From contig CAUFXR010000101.1 of assembly GCA_959596515.1 (NCBI GenBank), forward strand, positions 1-6,862: a stretch of 6,862 nt of DNA, given 5' to 3'. Every line of letters starts with the position of its first letter. Position 1 is the stretch's first letter. The notes under the pieces are model-generated. The model did not search any database. It worked only from the letters and a program-made list of their open reading frames with translations, and had not been told where the DNA came from. This document shows, one piece after another, positions 1 through 6,085 of the stretch. The stretch is from an uncultured Oscillospiraceae bacterium. GTDB taxonomy: Bacteria > Bacillota > Clostridia > Oscillospirales > Acutalibacteraceae. The position numbers were made by a program, and so were the translations under genes.

Positions 1-1735
1 CTTTTGCGATTTTTTCTCCTTTTGGCAGCATTAATAAATCCGTTTTTGTAAACGCTTTTAAAACTAACAAGGCGATCACATAGATTATTACCGCAGCCAC
101 TAAGGCTATAAGAGTACAAAGCTTGCTGGAGGAGAATATCTTTGTCAATAAATAATAACTTCCGTAAGCCGAACCGGCGCAAATTATCGCCGCCGCCAAA
201 GGCTTTAAAAAGATCGAGACCATATCCGGCCGGACATGAGTTTCTTTACATAGAAAATACAGGGCAAAAAATGTGATAAATATATAACATACCAGAGTAC
301 CGACACCAGCGCCCTGAATATTGATGGCAGGAATGCCTACTAAAGTATAGTTTAGAACAATTTTGATAATCACGCCTACCGATAATAGCTTTACGGGAAG
401 ATCCACCCGTCCTACCGCCTGCAGCATACTGCATAAAGGCGTACTGGTAGAAGTAAAAATCGCAGCAATGCCTAAGATCACCAAAACACTGGCAGCAGTG
501 TCTACCGTAGCTGTGTTCCCGCCGTCGGAATATAAAAGAGACATAATCGGTTTCGCCATTACGGAAAGTCCTAATCCGGCAGGAATGGTTACCAGCATAG
601 TAATCCTAATTACAGACTCAATACTAGCTTTAATTTTTTTCGGCGATCCCTCTGTCCAAGCCCTGGTTACCGAGGGCAGTGCGCTGATACCAAAAGTTTG
701 GGTAATCGCTGGAATCAGCATCATCAGCGTAGCGGCGTAGCCATAACAACCGTATAAGGTAGTATGTACCTTATCGTTTTCTACGACCTCCTGCGCAATA
801 AGATCCTTGTATAGGGTAGTGAGCTCTTCAGGGTTATTTTGCATAATATCGTATAAGCGGCGCTGAATCAATGTAGAGTCCACTAAACTTGCTACATTCA
901 TGACTAAGGCGCCTAGAGCGATTGGTACCGCAATAGAAATCAGAAGCTTTATGGTGGATCGACCGCTTCTGGCGCGCGGAGAACAAATCAGCTCCTCTTT
1001 AGTGATACCATCACCTCTAATCTTAAAGCGAATAAACAGATAAACAAACCCAAAAGCGGAACCAATGGTAATGCCAACAATAGCTCCAGCGGCTGCAAGA
1101 GGTAAAACCGCACTTCTGGCCAACGCCTCGGACTCATAAGGAGTTCCAAGGACAGTCCCACTTTGGGCATATTCGTTCATACCATAATAAAGAACCATCT
1201 GAGAAACCGTCAAACCGAGGATTAGTTTACATAAAGCCTCGATCACCTCAGAAATCGCGGTGGGAAACATATTTTGCATTCCCTCATAATAACCGCGGTA
1301 GATAGACATCAAACAAGCGAACAAAATGGTAGGCGCTAAAGTCAGTGTGGCATATTTAACATCTGGTGTATTAATTACGTTACAATAGATGAAGGTGCCA
1401 ACCACCATTAACAAAAAGCCTATCAAGCCTAAAGTCAAGAAAATTGGAATCGAAACCCGGTGTATTTGCCGCACATCCCGATACCGTTTCCTAGCCATAT
1501 TTTCCGAAACCATTCTTGCGATGGCAATCGGAAAACCGGCGGTGGCGATAGTGAATAACGGATTGTAAAGATCATAGGCAGAATTGAAATACCCGAAACC
1601 CTCTGGGCCTAAAATCCAGCCTAATGGTATCTTAAACAAAGCGCCAATAATTTTCACCACAGCCATACTAGCTGTCAAAATTAGGGCACCTTGCAGAAAA
1701 GACTGTCCGCCTCTTTTCCTTGCTTTCGCCGCCAT
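1..1735 (-). CDS. SpoVB/YtgP-type polysaccharide/lipid flippase (MOP superfamily), C-terminus cut by window edge
   Basis: The frame is open from the ATG at 1735 to the window edge and gives 578 residues. The product is a very hydrophobic polytopic membrane protein, consistent with the 14-helix MOP exporters (MurJ, Wzx, SpoVB) that flip lipid-linked sugars across the cytoplasmic membrane. Family signatures are visible: GPEGFGYF (43-50), IYRGYYEGMQNMFPTAISE (145-163), ALPSVTRAW (352-360), QAVGRVDLPVK (439-449) and LNYTLVGIPAINIQGAGVGT (461-480). The last visible residues, LLMLPKGEKIAK, resemble the usual end of this family, so few codons are probably missing. The start is supported by GGAAG 7 nt upstream and a basic N-terminus (AAKARKR) before the first helix. 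A hydrophilic stretch at about 292-325 separates two membrane segments. It lies downstream of a terminator and a TATAAT box, so it is probably transcribed separately from the upstream genes. Whether it serves peptidoglycan (lipid II), spore cortex or another polysaccharide cannot be told from sequence; several paralogues per genome are usual in Clostridia. Confidence 0.93.
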   Translation of the reverse strand, partial: MAAKARKRGGQSFLQGALILTASMAVVKIIGALFKIPLGWILGPEGFGYFNSAYDLYNPLFTIATAGFPIAIARMVSENMARKRYRDVRQIHRVSIPIFLTLGLIGFLLMVVGTFIYCNVINTPDVKYATLTLAPTILFACLMSIYRGYYEGMQNMFPTAISEVIEALCKLILGLTVSQMVLYYGMNEYAQSGTVLGTPYESEALARSAVLPLAAAGAIVGITIGSAFGFVYLFIRFKIRGDGITKEELICSPRARSGRSTIKLLISIAVPIALGALVMNVASLVDSTLIQRRLYDIMQNNPEELTTLYKDLIAQEVVENDKVHTTLYGCYGYAATLMMLIPAITQTFGISALPSVTRAWTEGSPKKIKASIESVIRITMLVTIPAGLGLSVMAKPIMSLLYSDGGNTATVDTAASVLVILGIAAIFTSTSTPLCSMLQAVGRVDLPVKLLSVGVIIKIVLNYTLVGIPAINIQGAGVGTLVCYIFITFFALYFLCKETHVRPDMVSIFLKPLAAAIICAGSAYGSYYLLTKIFSSSKLCTLIALVAAVIIYVIALLVLKAFTKTDLLMLPKGEKIAK

Positions 1736-1791
1736 TGCAACACTTCCAATCAGTTGTAATGTTCCGTGTCTTTCAAACACATATCTAAAGT

Positions 1792-1821
1792 ATTATATTA
1801 CCCTATTTTCTTCCATATGTA
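1792..1821 (-). promoter_or_regulatory. Probable promoter for the flippase gene
   Basis: Read on the minus strand there is a perfect TATAAT at 1797-1792. The best upstream match is a poor TACATA (1821-1816, 3 of 6 to TTGACA) at 18-nt spacing. Transcription would start near 1785, giving a leader of about 50 nt before the ATG at 1735. It lies between the upstream terminator and the gene, where a promoter is expected. The weak -35 leaves room for an activator or another sigma factor, and chance AT-richness is possible. Confidence 0.5.
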
Positions 1822-1856
1822 CAGCAGATTCAGATTATTTTCACTGGCAATACAAC

Positions 1857-1879
1857 AAAAAAGAGGGATTCTCCCTCTT
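1857..1879 (-). terminator. Rho-independent terminator after the zinc-ribbon gene
   Basis: The minus strand reads AAGAGGGA, loop GAA, TCCCTCTT followed directly by further T residues (six T in total counting the end of the stem, at 1862-1857). This 8-bp stem with a 3-nt loop and T-tract is a textbook intrinsic terminator. On the plus strand the same hairpin is followed by AGTTTTTC, so it might also work in that direction. It separates the zinc-ribbon transcript from the flippase gene. Confidence 0.8.
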
Positions 1880-1920
1880 AGTTTTTCTGAAAATCGATAT
1901 TATGTAAACTGTATTGTATA

Positions 1921-1965
1921 ATTGAAATGAGAGCGTGAAAACTCTCTTCACGCTCTCATTTCAAT
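1921..1965 (-). repeat. Perfect 19-bp inverted repeat (stable hairpin) 3' of the zinc-ribbon gene
   Basis: The arms 1921-1939 and 1947-1965 are exact reverse complements, with a 7-nt loop (1940-1946). The arm begins ATTGAAATGAGAGCGTGAA. It starts 8 nt after the stop codon of the zinc-ribbon gene on the minus strand. The sequence past the hairpin on that strand (TATACAATACAG) has no T-tract, so it does not look like a standard intrinsic terminator. It could protect the 3' end of the mRNA, act as a protein-binding palindrome, or be a copy of a small dispersed repeat. No second copy was seen in this window. Confidence 0.8.
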
Positions 1966-1973
1966 GGATTTAA

Positions 1974-2447
1974 TTAATCTTTATTCTCGTCGCAGGTATC
2001 GTCGCAGGCCTCTCCGCTGCTGCTAGCCTGACCGCAGCCGCACTCATCGCTTTTTGCTTCAGCATTTTCTCCGTCGCCGGAAGTCTCTTTCGCGATTTTC
2101 GCACCACAGCAGTTGCAGTAATTAGAACCCAGCGCGTTCTCAAAACCACACTTTGGACACTTCACTAAATTCTTTAATTCATCAATCTGCTGATTAATGG
2201 CAGCCAGACTTTCATAAAGGTCTTCAATAGTTTTTACGCTGTCTTCGATCAAGGCGCTGTTGTCTTCTCCGGTTTGTTTTCCATCATAGACAATTCGTCC
2301 TAAAGCCTCAAAATGCTTATTAATATCACTATTTAAATCGACTGCGCTCACCTTCAATTTAGAAAGGTCATAAAGCTTGGTAGCACTTTTTCCCACCGCA
2401 TTGGCCGCGGATTTTGCATTTATAACAACATCTTCTAAGATTCCCAT
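1974..2447 (-). CDS. Zinc-ribbon protein of unknown function with acidic Cys-containing tail
   Basis: This is a 157-residue soluble protein of unknown function. Residues 1-95 look largely helical (IEDLYESLAAINQQIDELKN suggests a coiled-coil stretch at about 74-93). A zinc ribbon follows, with CPKC at 97-100 and CNCC at 111-114 (likely ligands C97, C100, C111 and C114). The tail 123-157 is acidic, low in complexity, and holds four further cysteines (C136, C138, C148, C152). There is no signal peptide or membrane helix. The chosen start is the ATG at 2447, 8 nt after GAGGAG. An in-frame GTG at 2456 would add three residues but its first base lies within that Shine-Dalgarno sequence. The gene has its own promoter and is followed by a hairpin and a terminator, so it can be expressed as a single gene. 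Helical N-terminus plus zinc ribbon is a common layout for small Firmicute proteins of undefined role; I infer no specific function. Confidence 0.85.
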   Translation of the reverse strand: MGILEDVVINAKSAANAVGKSATKLYDLSKLKVSAVDLNSDINKHFEALGRIVYDGKQTGEDNSALIEDSVKTIEDLYESLAAINQQIDELKNLVKCPKCGFENALGSNYCNCCGAKIAKETSGDGENAEAKSDECGCGQASSSGEACDDTCDENKD

Positions 2448-2455
2448 TACAATCA

Positions 2456-2461
2456 CTCCTC
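2456..2461 (-). promoter_or_regulatory. Ribosome binding site that fixes the zinc-ribbon start
   Basis: The minus strand reads GAGGAG, then 8 nt, then ATG at 2447. The alternative GTG start at 2456 uses the last G of this site and so would have no usable Shine-Dalgarno sequence of its own. Confidence 0.8.
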
Positions 2462-2478
2462 ATTTTTATGATACCTAT

Positions 2479-2507
2479 ATTATACCATTTCATTTCAGCT
2501 TATTCAA
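2479..2507 (-). promoter_or_regulatory. Sigma-A-type promoter of the zinc-ribbon gene
   Basis: The minus strand shows TTGAAT (2507-2502, 4 of 6 to consensus), a 17-nt spacer, and a perfect TATAAT (2484-2479). Predicted initiation is near 2472, which puts the GAGGAG ribosome binding site only about 10 nt from the 5' end, so the leader is very short (about 25 nt to the ATG). That leaves little room for a riboswitch or attenuator. Confidence 0.75.
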
Positions 2508-2538
2508 CGATAGGATATGTGTAAAAAGGAAACGTTTT

Positions 2539-2579
2539 GTGAATTTTTTAGGAATAAACCCCTCCGCCCAAAAATTCAC
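2539..2579 (-). repeat. 10-bp inverted repeat spanning the kinase stop codon
   Basis: The arms GTGAATTTTT (2539-2548) and AAAAATTCAC (2570-2579) are exact reverse complements around a 21-nt, partly GC-rich loop that holds the last codons and stop of the kinase gene. The stem is AT-rich, and a T5 run follows about 20 nt later on the minus strand (2527-2523). It may be a weak 3' end structure for the long upstream operon or may be chance; it is not a canonical terminator. Confidence 0.4.
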
Positions 2580-3507
2580 GTAACAGAGAATTCCGTGGTA
2601 CCAGATCGGTGTCAATCTGAACAAACCTATTTAATCGATGCTTTAAATCCATTGCTGTTTCATAAAATTCACTGTCTGCGCCGATAGAATCCAAAAGCAT
2701 CAGCGCATCATGGCAAAGGACACAGGGTTCATAGATATGAATGGAATTTACTGTGATATCGCTGGTACGCTTGTATGGCTGAATGAACAAATTCTCGCCG
2801 CGGCAAACAGCGCCCCAGCTTTTCAGAGTTTTTTCCGGGCCGGTAGCTCTAAAGTGATAATCTCGCACCAAGCGTCGCACCAACCTAAGGTTGCGGGGCG
2901 ATAGAATAACCTCTTCCCCATCCTTGATTCCCTGTTTTACACTGACATACATTTTTAAAATCTTGTCTTCTGGCAGATGTACCGTCACTAAAGGATTCAA
3001 GGCGTGAATTCCTTCCACAATAGCGATGCCGCCCGGCGGAAGCTGTATTTCCGAAACTTCTGGCATGGGGCGCTTTTTTTCAAAATCAAAAGTGGGCTTT
3101 TTGCAGTAACCTCGATTAGATAAATCCAACAGGCAGTGTTCCACCTGTTCTAAATTTAGCGCTCTGATATCCTCATAATCATATTCACCACTGTCCAAAA
3201 CAGGAGCTTTGCCTTCCCCCATAAAAAAATCATCTAAAGAAATTTGTACAGCGGAAACGCCCTTCTCCTTAAGCAATTCCATTAAGATTCGAGCTGTAGT
3301 AGTTTTCCCACTTCCGGAAGGCCCGGAAAGCATAATCACTTTACAGTTGTTTTTTAAAGAAAAAACCTCCTGGGCGACCTCTTGAACAGCCGAGCGATAG
3401 GCTCTTTCCACTTGACGGATTAACTCTGTCGGCGCTTCCCTGGCTGCCTCATTGATTTCCTGAAAGCGATTGACATATTTGTGATAGCTATTGGCAAAAT
3501 TGATCAT
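2548..3507 (-). CDS. P-loop nucleoside (uridine-kinase-like) kinase
   Basis: This 319-residue protein belongs to the uridine kinase/phosphoribulokinase group of P-loop kinases, which phosphorylate a nucleoside or similar hydroxyl with NTP in the cytoplasm. A Walker A motif GPSGSGKTT lies at 62-70, followed by ISLDDFF (89-95), VEGIHALNP (164-172) and RDYHFRATGPEKTLKSW (214-230), in the order seen in clostridial proteins annotated as nucleoside kinase. Related clostridial proteins I recall are about 550 residues with an N-terminal TGS/threonyl-tRNA-synthetase-like region. Here only about 60 mostly helical residues precede the P-loop, so this is a compact form. The ATG at 3507 lies inside the 3' end of hemZ (20-nt overlap), with GAGG 7 nt upstream, which suggests translational coupling. 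The true substrate is not known from sequence; uridine kinase is the closest general label. Confidence 0.87.
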   Translation of the reverse strand: MINFANSYHKYVNRFQEINEAAREAPTELIRQVERAYRSAVQEVAQEVFSLKNNCKVIMLSGPSGSGKTTTARILMELLKEKGVSAVQISLDDFFMGEGKAPVLDSGEYDYEDIRALNLEQVEHCLLDLSNRGYCKKPTFDFEKKRPMPEVSEIQLPPGGIAIVEGIHALNPLVTVHLPEDKILKMYVSVKQGIKDGEEVILSPRNLRLVRRLVRDYHFRATGPEKTLKSWGAVCRGENLFIQPYKRTSDITVNSIHIYEPCVLCHDALMLLDSIGADSEFYETAMDLKHRLNRFVQIDTDLVPRNSLLREFLGGGVYS

Positions 3508-4969
3508 AAAACTGCCTCACTTGATTTTTTCTTTCCAGAATCTCCTGAAATCTGGAAAGATATTCATAAGGATATTTAAAGTTAAATACCCTTTCCAAAT
3601 AATTTCCTTGGGGTTGTTTTAATTTCGTGACAGCGCCGGCGCCGCAAGCCAAAATTGTATGGGTTTCATCCATCACATAAACATTATAATAGCTCTCAAA
3701 CCCCGGCTTTGCCCAGCCTACGTTTTCTAGGTTTCCTACCATTTTGCTCTGCCGATAAAGGTAATAAGGCGCGTATTTCCGTGACAGTAACACTTCACCG
3801 GCATAATCCAGCATTTGCGCTGTTTCTAGGCATTCATCCCTGTAAAGTTTTTTACCTTCCAGAGTGAGTTTGGACGACTTTTTCATCGCCAATGTGTGGA
3901 TCGTAATACTTTCCGGATCCAGTTCGCAGATCCCATGTATCGTCTTTTGAAAACTCTTTAAAGAATCTCCGGGAAGACCAGCGATTAAGTCCATATTGAT
4001 ATGATGAAACCCTTCTTTTCGCGCCATTTGGAACGCATCAATGGTTTGGCTCGCAGAATGCTTTCGGCCGATCAGTTCCAATACGTGATCGTTTAGAGTC
4101 TGAGGATTGATACTGATACGATCCACACCATAACGTTTCATGACCTTCAGCTTTTCAGGGGTAATGGTGTCAGGCCGACCGGCTTCCACAGTAAATTCCC
4201 GGCAGTGAGCAAAATCAAAACGCTGGCGGATCGTATAGAGTAGGATCTCCATCTGTTCCCAAGTTAGGGTAGTTGGTGTACCACCGCCAATATAAACAGA
4301 TTCCAGCCGCAAATTAAGATCTTTGGCGATTTGAGCGGTTTTTTCCAGCTCCATACATAGGTACTCCACATAGTCTGGAATCATTTTATGCGCGCGTTCA
4401 ATAGTTTGTGACACAAAAGAGCAATAGGAACACCGAGTAGGACAAAAAGGAATGGAAACATATAGGCTATAGGAATCTTTACGGGAAAGAGATAAAAGCT
4501 TTTGCTCCGCCCGCATCGTAATGGCAGCAAGCTCTGTCTTTCTTTGCGATACCAAAAGCTTCTCTCTGAAATAAACTTTTGCGCCCTCCTCGCCAAGTTC
4601 CGACGTCAAACGTCGCATCAGTTTAATCGGGCGCACTCCTGTCAAAATACCCCAACTAGGTGTCATCTGCGTTAATTCGGTCAGTAAAATGAATAATAAA
4701 ACCGCCAGTTCCCGCTCACACTCTTTCTCGAAGTCTGGCGTCTCTTCAGATAAAAAAGCTTCTTTTTCGTTTTTTTTGCCGTCTTGACAGATAGCGGCAT
4801 AAAGCCGAACACCTTGTTTCCTTGGCTCCAGATAGGCCAACGCCCAAAAGGGCAAAGTACTGTCTGGCTCCTGATCTTTTGTTACAGATATTTTCTCATT
4901 TGGGAAAAATATCCGGCATAGGTTCTCCAGTTCATAATGGAAATCATGATTTTTAATATAAATCGTCAT
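3488..4969 (-). CDS. hemZ: Radical SAM protein HemZ (coproporphyrinogen dehydrogenase-like)
   Basis: This 493-residue protein has the layout of HemZ: an N-terminal region of about 165 residues with the family motif WGILTGVRPIKL (106-117), then a radical SAM core with the iron-sulfur cluster ligands CPTRCSYC (C176, C180, C183) and GGGTPT (228-233), the SAM-binding glycine motif. INPQTLNDHVLELIGRKH and HINMDLIAGLPGD further on are typical of the HemN/HemW superfamily, and GAGAVTKL lies near the C-terminus. By family it is annotated as an oxygen-independent coproporphyrinogen III dehydrogenase, acting in the cytoplasm. That activity is uncertain for clostridial members, many of which come from organisms without full haem synthesis, and no other haem gene is in the window. 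The ATG at 4969 lies within the preceding hydrolase gene (17-nt overlap), with AGGA 10 nt upstream; its end overlaps the kinase gene. Confidence 0.92.
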   Translation of the reverse strand: MTIYIKNHDFHYELENLCRIFFPNEKISVTKDQEPDSTLPFWALAYLEPRKQGVRLYAAICQDGKKNEKEAFLSEETPDFEKECERELAVLLFILLTELTQMTPSWGILTGVRPIKLMRRLTSELGEEGAKVYFREKLLVSQRKTELAAITMRAEQKLLSLSRKDSYSLYVSIPFCPTRCSYCSFVSQTIERAHKMIPDYVEYLCMELEKTAQIAKDLNLRLESVYIGGGTPTTLTWEQMEILLYTIRQRFDFAHCREFTVEAGRPDTITPEKLKVMKRYGVDRISINPQTLNDHVLELIGRKHSASQTIDAFQMARKEGFHHINMDLIAGLPGDSLKSFQKTIHGICELDPESITIHTLAMKKSSKLTLEGKKLYRDECLETAQMLDYAGEVLLSRKYAPYYLYRQSKMVGNLENVGWAKPGFESYYNVYVMDETHTILACGAGAVTKLKQPQGNYLERVFNFKYPYEYLSRFQEILERKNQVRQFYDQFCQ

Positions 4970-5597
4970 AGCTGCTCTGTCCTAAATATGGGTTGTTTTC
5001 TCTTTCTTTTTGCAGTGTCGTTGGTCCGCCATGGCCAGGATACACTAAGTATTCTCCTTCCAAAGCCGCCAGTCTGGATAATGAAGCCTTCATTTCCGCA
5101 AAATTTCCAGTAGGGAAATCTGTTCTGCCAATACTGAAACGCATTAACGTATCTCCGGTAAACAGAATATTTCCCAGGCAATAAACGCATCCACCGCTGG
5201 TATGGCCAGGTGTGTGAAGAACTGTGATAGTCTCTCCTCCAAAAGGAAGTGTGTCGTTTTCCCGCAACGTGATATCCGGCTGAAACGACTCCACAGGAGA
5301 ATAAAAAGTTTTTCCAAGATTCAGCACACCATCTGACGCAAACCTCGTCTCAAGATAAAACATCACGATCTTTCCATGGGTTATCCGTTGGTAATAGGCC
5401 GCGCCTCCAATATGATCAAAATGCCCATGCGTTAATAAAATATATTTTAAATTCTCTACGCCGAGCTCTTTGATCGCCTCATCCACCTCGTCGCAGGTCA
5501 TTCCCGGATCTACCAATAAAGCTTCTTTGGTTTTTTCCGATTGTACCAAGTAACAATTGGTGTTTAACGGTCCCACTAAAAATCTTTGAACCTGCAT
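4953..5597 (-). CDS. Metallo-beta-lactamase-fold hydrolase (glyoxalase II-like)
   Basis: This 214-residue cytoplasmic protein has the complete metal site of the glyoxalase II branch of the MBL superfamily: HGHFDH (57-62), H132 in HTPGHTSGG, D149 in LFTGDTL, and H189 in YPGHGGPT. It begins with LNTNCYLV (11-18), usual for this group. It matches the family's normal length of about 200-215 residues and appears intact. Such proteins hydrolyse thioesters such as hydroxyacylglutathione or related substrates, but the clostridial copies next to dtd and hemZ have, to my knowledge, no firm substrate. The start at 5597 has a strong AAGGAGG 7 nt upstream. It follows dtd by 14 nt and overlaps hemZ by 17 nt, which supports one transcription unit. 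Confidence 0.93.
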   Translation of the reverse strand: MQVQRFLVGPLNTNCYLVQSEKTKEALLVDPGMTCDEVDEAIKELGVENLKYILLTHGHFDHIGGAAYYQRITHGKIVMFYLETRFASDGVLNLGKTFYSPVESFQPDITLRENDTLPFGGETITVLHTPGHTSGGCVYCLGNILFTGDTLMRFSIGRTDFPTGNFAEMKASLSRLAALEGEYLVYPGHGGPTTLQKERENNPYLGQSSYDDLY

Positions 5598-5604
5598 CCT
5601 CAGG

Positions 5605-5611
5605 CCTCCTT
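5605..5611 (-). promoter_or_regulatory. Near-perfect Shine-Dalgarno of the MBL hydrolase gene
   Basis: The minus strand reads AAGGAGG, 7 nt before the ATG at 5597, placed directly after the dtd stop codon (5614-5612). It is the best match to the anti-SD among the genes here, suggesting efficient initiation independent of read-through from dtd. Confidence 0.8.
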
Positions 5612-6061
5612 TTATAGTTCTTTCGTATCCAACAGGATAGTGACAGGCCCGTCATTGATCAAAGATACTTTCATATCCGCTCCAAACTGCCCTCGTTTAA
5701 CTTCTGAGATCCCGGCTTCCATTAGATAACCGCAGAAGGCCTCATATAATTTTTCGGCTTCTTTCAGCGGTGCCGCTTTGGTAAAGGAGGGGCGCTTTCC
5801 CTTTTTACAGTCCGCGCACAATGTAAAATTAGAAACCACCAATACAGAACCTCCGATATCCAGGTTGGAAAGGTTGAGCTTCCCATTGTCATCCTCAAAT
5901 ACCCGCAATGCTGCGGTTTTATTGGCTAAAATCTTTGCCTGATCTTCTCCGTCTTGCGCTTCCACACCTAGAAGGACTAGAAATCCTTTTGAAATGTGTG
6001 AAATGATATCGCCGTTAACGGAAACCGACGCTTCCTGTACTCTTTGCAAGACTGCTTTCAT
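5612..6061 (-). CDS. dtd: D-aminoacyl-tRNA deacylase (DTD)
   Basis: This 149-residue protein has the standard bacterial DTD length. DTD removes D-amino acids (and glycine from tRNA-Ala) mischarged on tRNA, in the cytoplasm, as a homodimer. The N-terminus MKAVLQRVQEASVSV, the active-site strand SNFTLCADCKKGKRPSF (77-93) and the cross-subunit Gly-cisPro motif NDGPVT (136-141, G138-P139) are all present. The usual SQFTL reads SNFTL here (N78), a conservative change beside T80. The ATG at 6061 has AGGAG 9 nt upstream. It follows rel by 24 nt, a rel-dtd pairing common in Firmicutes. Confidence 0.96.
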   Translation of the reverse strand: MKAVLQRVQEASVSVNGDIISHISKGFLVLLGVEAQDGEDQAKILANKTAALRVFEDDNGKLNLSNLDIGGSVLVVSNFTLCADCKKGKRPSFTKAAPLKEAEKLYEAFCGYLMEAGISEVKRGQFGADMKVSLINDGPVTILLDTKEL

Positions 6062-6085
6062 GCTGATTTGCTCCTGTTCTTGATG

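Noticed and set aside
363..740. Plus-strand open frame of 125 codons
   Set aside because: It lies wholly inside the flippase gene on the opposite strand, has no ribosome binding site I can see, and its hydrophobicity mirrors the membrane-protein codons.
1584..1907. Plus-strand open frame of 107 codons that extends into the intergenic region
   Set aside because: It is mostly antisense to the flippase N-terminus, and its 3' part crosses the terminator hairpin and the flippase promoter. No start signal or recognisable domain.
1894..1922. Possible plus-strand promoter TCGATA-17 nt-TATAAT
   Set aside because: It would start transcription inside the 19-bp hairpin and run antisense to the zinc-ribbon gene. 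The region is AT-rich, so a chance match is likely; there is no plus-strand gene for it to serve.
2448..2456. GTG at 2456 as start of the zinc-ribbon gene
   Set aside because: Its G is part of the GAGGAG ribosome binding site that is correctly spaced for the ATG at 2447.
4381..4596. Minus-strand 71-codon frame with a hydrophobic stretch
   Set aside because: It is a frame-shifted shadow inside hemZ, whose own frame is continuous and carries the expected motifs.
4966..5190. Minus-strand 74-codon frame within the hydrolase gene
   Set aside because: Shadow of the MBL hydrolase in another frame; the hydrolase frame contains all metal ligands without interruption.
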